A DNA stretch of 64,000 nucleotides, from the NCBI RefSeq assembly GCF_017315735.1, contig NZ_JAFLRK010000001.1:186001-250000 (forward strand), in the 5' to 3' direction. Within the stretch, counting starts at the first letter, position 1, and each line of letters starts with the position of its first letter. Of the stretch, positions 63,621 through 64,000 are shown in pieces. The notes beneath the pieces were generated by a model. It was not told the origin of the DNA. It saw only the letters and a program-made list of their open reading frames with translations, and did not search any database. The position numbers and the translations under genes are program-made. The DNA comes from Paracoccus shandongensis (GTDB taxonomy: Bacteria; Pseudomonadota; Alphaproteobacteria; Rhodobacterales; Rhodobacteraceae).

Positions 63621-64000
63621 ATGAGAATACGGACGCTTTTGGGTGGCGGGGCGGCGGTTCTGGCCGCATCGGTGGGTTTGGCGCTGGCCCAGGCGGACAC
63701 CGTGCCGCAATCGGCCGACGCGCAGATCCTCCGCGTCCAGGACGGGGGCGGCGCGGCGCGCGGTCCCGTGACCAACCTGCCGGTGCCCCGCTATGTCAGC
63801 CTCAAGGGGTCCGAGGGCAACGCGCGGCGCGGCCCCAGCCTGTCGCACCGCATCGACTGGGTGTTCCGCCATGCCGGGATGCCCCTGCGCGTGGTGGCCG
63901 AGTTCGGCCACTGGCGCCGGGTCGAGGACAAGGACGGCGCGGGCGGCTGGATCCACTATGCGCTGCTGTCGGGCGTGCGCACCGCCCTGGTGACGCAGGA
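63621..64000 (+). CDS. secreted bacterial SH3-domain protein, 3' end outside window
   Basis: An ATG at 63621 opens a frame that runs to the window edge (126 codons). It begins with a signal peptide ('MRIRTLLGGGAAVLAASVGL', cleavage after 'ALAQA'), a short Gly/Ala-rich linker, then a bacterial SH3 (SH3_4-type) domain: 'PVPRYVSLKGSEGNARRGPS', 'WVFRHAGMPLRVVAEFGHWR', 'DGAGGWIHYALLSGVR'. Such proteins bind cell-wall material in the periplasm. The 170-nt gap to the dehydrogenase holds no other feature that I can support. Confidence 0.82.
   Translation, partial: MRIRTLLGGGAAVLAASVGLALAQADTVPQSADAQILRVQDGGGAARGPVTNLPVPRYVSLKGSEGNARRGPSLSHRIDWVFRHAGMPLRVVAEFGHWRRVEDKDGAGGWIHYALLSGVRTALVTQ

Overview
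The window is GC-rich (codon third positions overwhelmingly G/C) and tightly packed, with many 1-8 nt start/stop overlaps. Several features point to an alphaproteobacterium of the Rhodobacteraceae, most likely Paracoccus or a close relative: class II AroA, the short HisG with HisZ, DUF2842, DUF2171 and DUF5671 proteins, the glpDSTPQUV glycerol cluster, a sufBCD cluster with membrane genes inside it, and a GTTC-N7-GTTC SOS box before uvrA. Most of the window is ordinary chromosome.

Layout. 1-8.9 kb: VOC protein (cut by the window edge), aroA, an AlkD-like protein, a lipoprotein, moaA, ispG, thiN, a DUF2842 protein, purA, ftsY and a DUF2171 protein. 9.0-12.5 kb: the coupled hisS-hisZ-hisG operon, then slyX. 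12.6-20.1 kb: upper Entner-Doudoroff genes, zwf-pgl-pgi on the minus strand and edd on the plus strand, separated by a PIN-domain gene and an rRNA methyltransferase gene. The two Entner-Doudoroff units share an identical 12-bp near-palindrome in their upstream regions. 20.1-21.7 kb: tRNA-Ser(UGA) followed by a decayed accessory segment. It holds an unrecognised low-GC gene fragment and the remains of a type I-C cas operon (pieces of cas3, cas5 and cas8c/csd1 with frameshifts). 21.7-30.5 kb: a small secreted protein, glpR, then glpD and the glycerol ABC transporter glpSTPQUV. 30.7-36.9 kb: an orphan hybrid histidine kinase, uvrB, and a D-amino-acid dehydrogenase-like gene. 37.0-45.2 kb: a minus-strand operon running coaBC, cysteine desulfurase, sufB, sufC, sufD, two small membrane proteins, sufS. 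45.4-55.8 kb: comM, an orphan transporter-like protein, pyc, uvrA, two small membrane or secreted genes. 56.0-64.0 kb: tRNA-Gly(GCC), a TetR regulator, a dimethylglycine dehydrogenase-like enzyme, panC-panB, an MFS protein, a D-2-hydroxyacid dehydrogenase and a secreted SH3 protein cut by the window end.

How the genes work together. Zwf, Pgl and Edd, with Pgi feeding in fructose-6-phosphate, form the Entner-Doudoroff branch up to KDPG. Pyc makes oxaloacetate from the resulting pyruvate. The glp genes import glycerol and oxidise glycerol-3-phosphate (no glycerol kinase gene is in view). Suf assembles Fe-S clusters needed by IspG and MoaA, among others. PanB, PanC and CoaBC are steps of one coenzyme A pathway at two loci. 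UvrA and UvrB are also far apart, and only uvrA has a visible SOS box.

The most notable non-routine material is the degenerate type I-C CRISPR-Cas remnant beside tRNA-Ser, the shared operator of the two Entner-Doudoroff units, and a family of hairpin-bearing intergenic repeats (three copies). No CRISPR array, insertion sequence, phage or intact novel defence system was seen.
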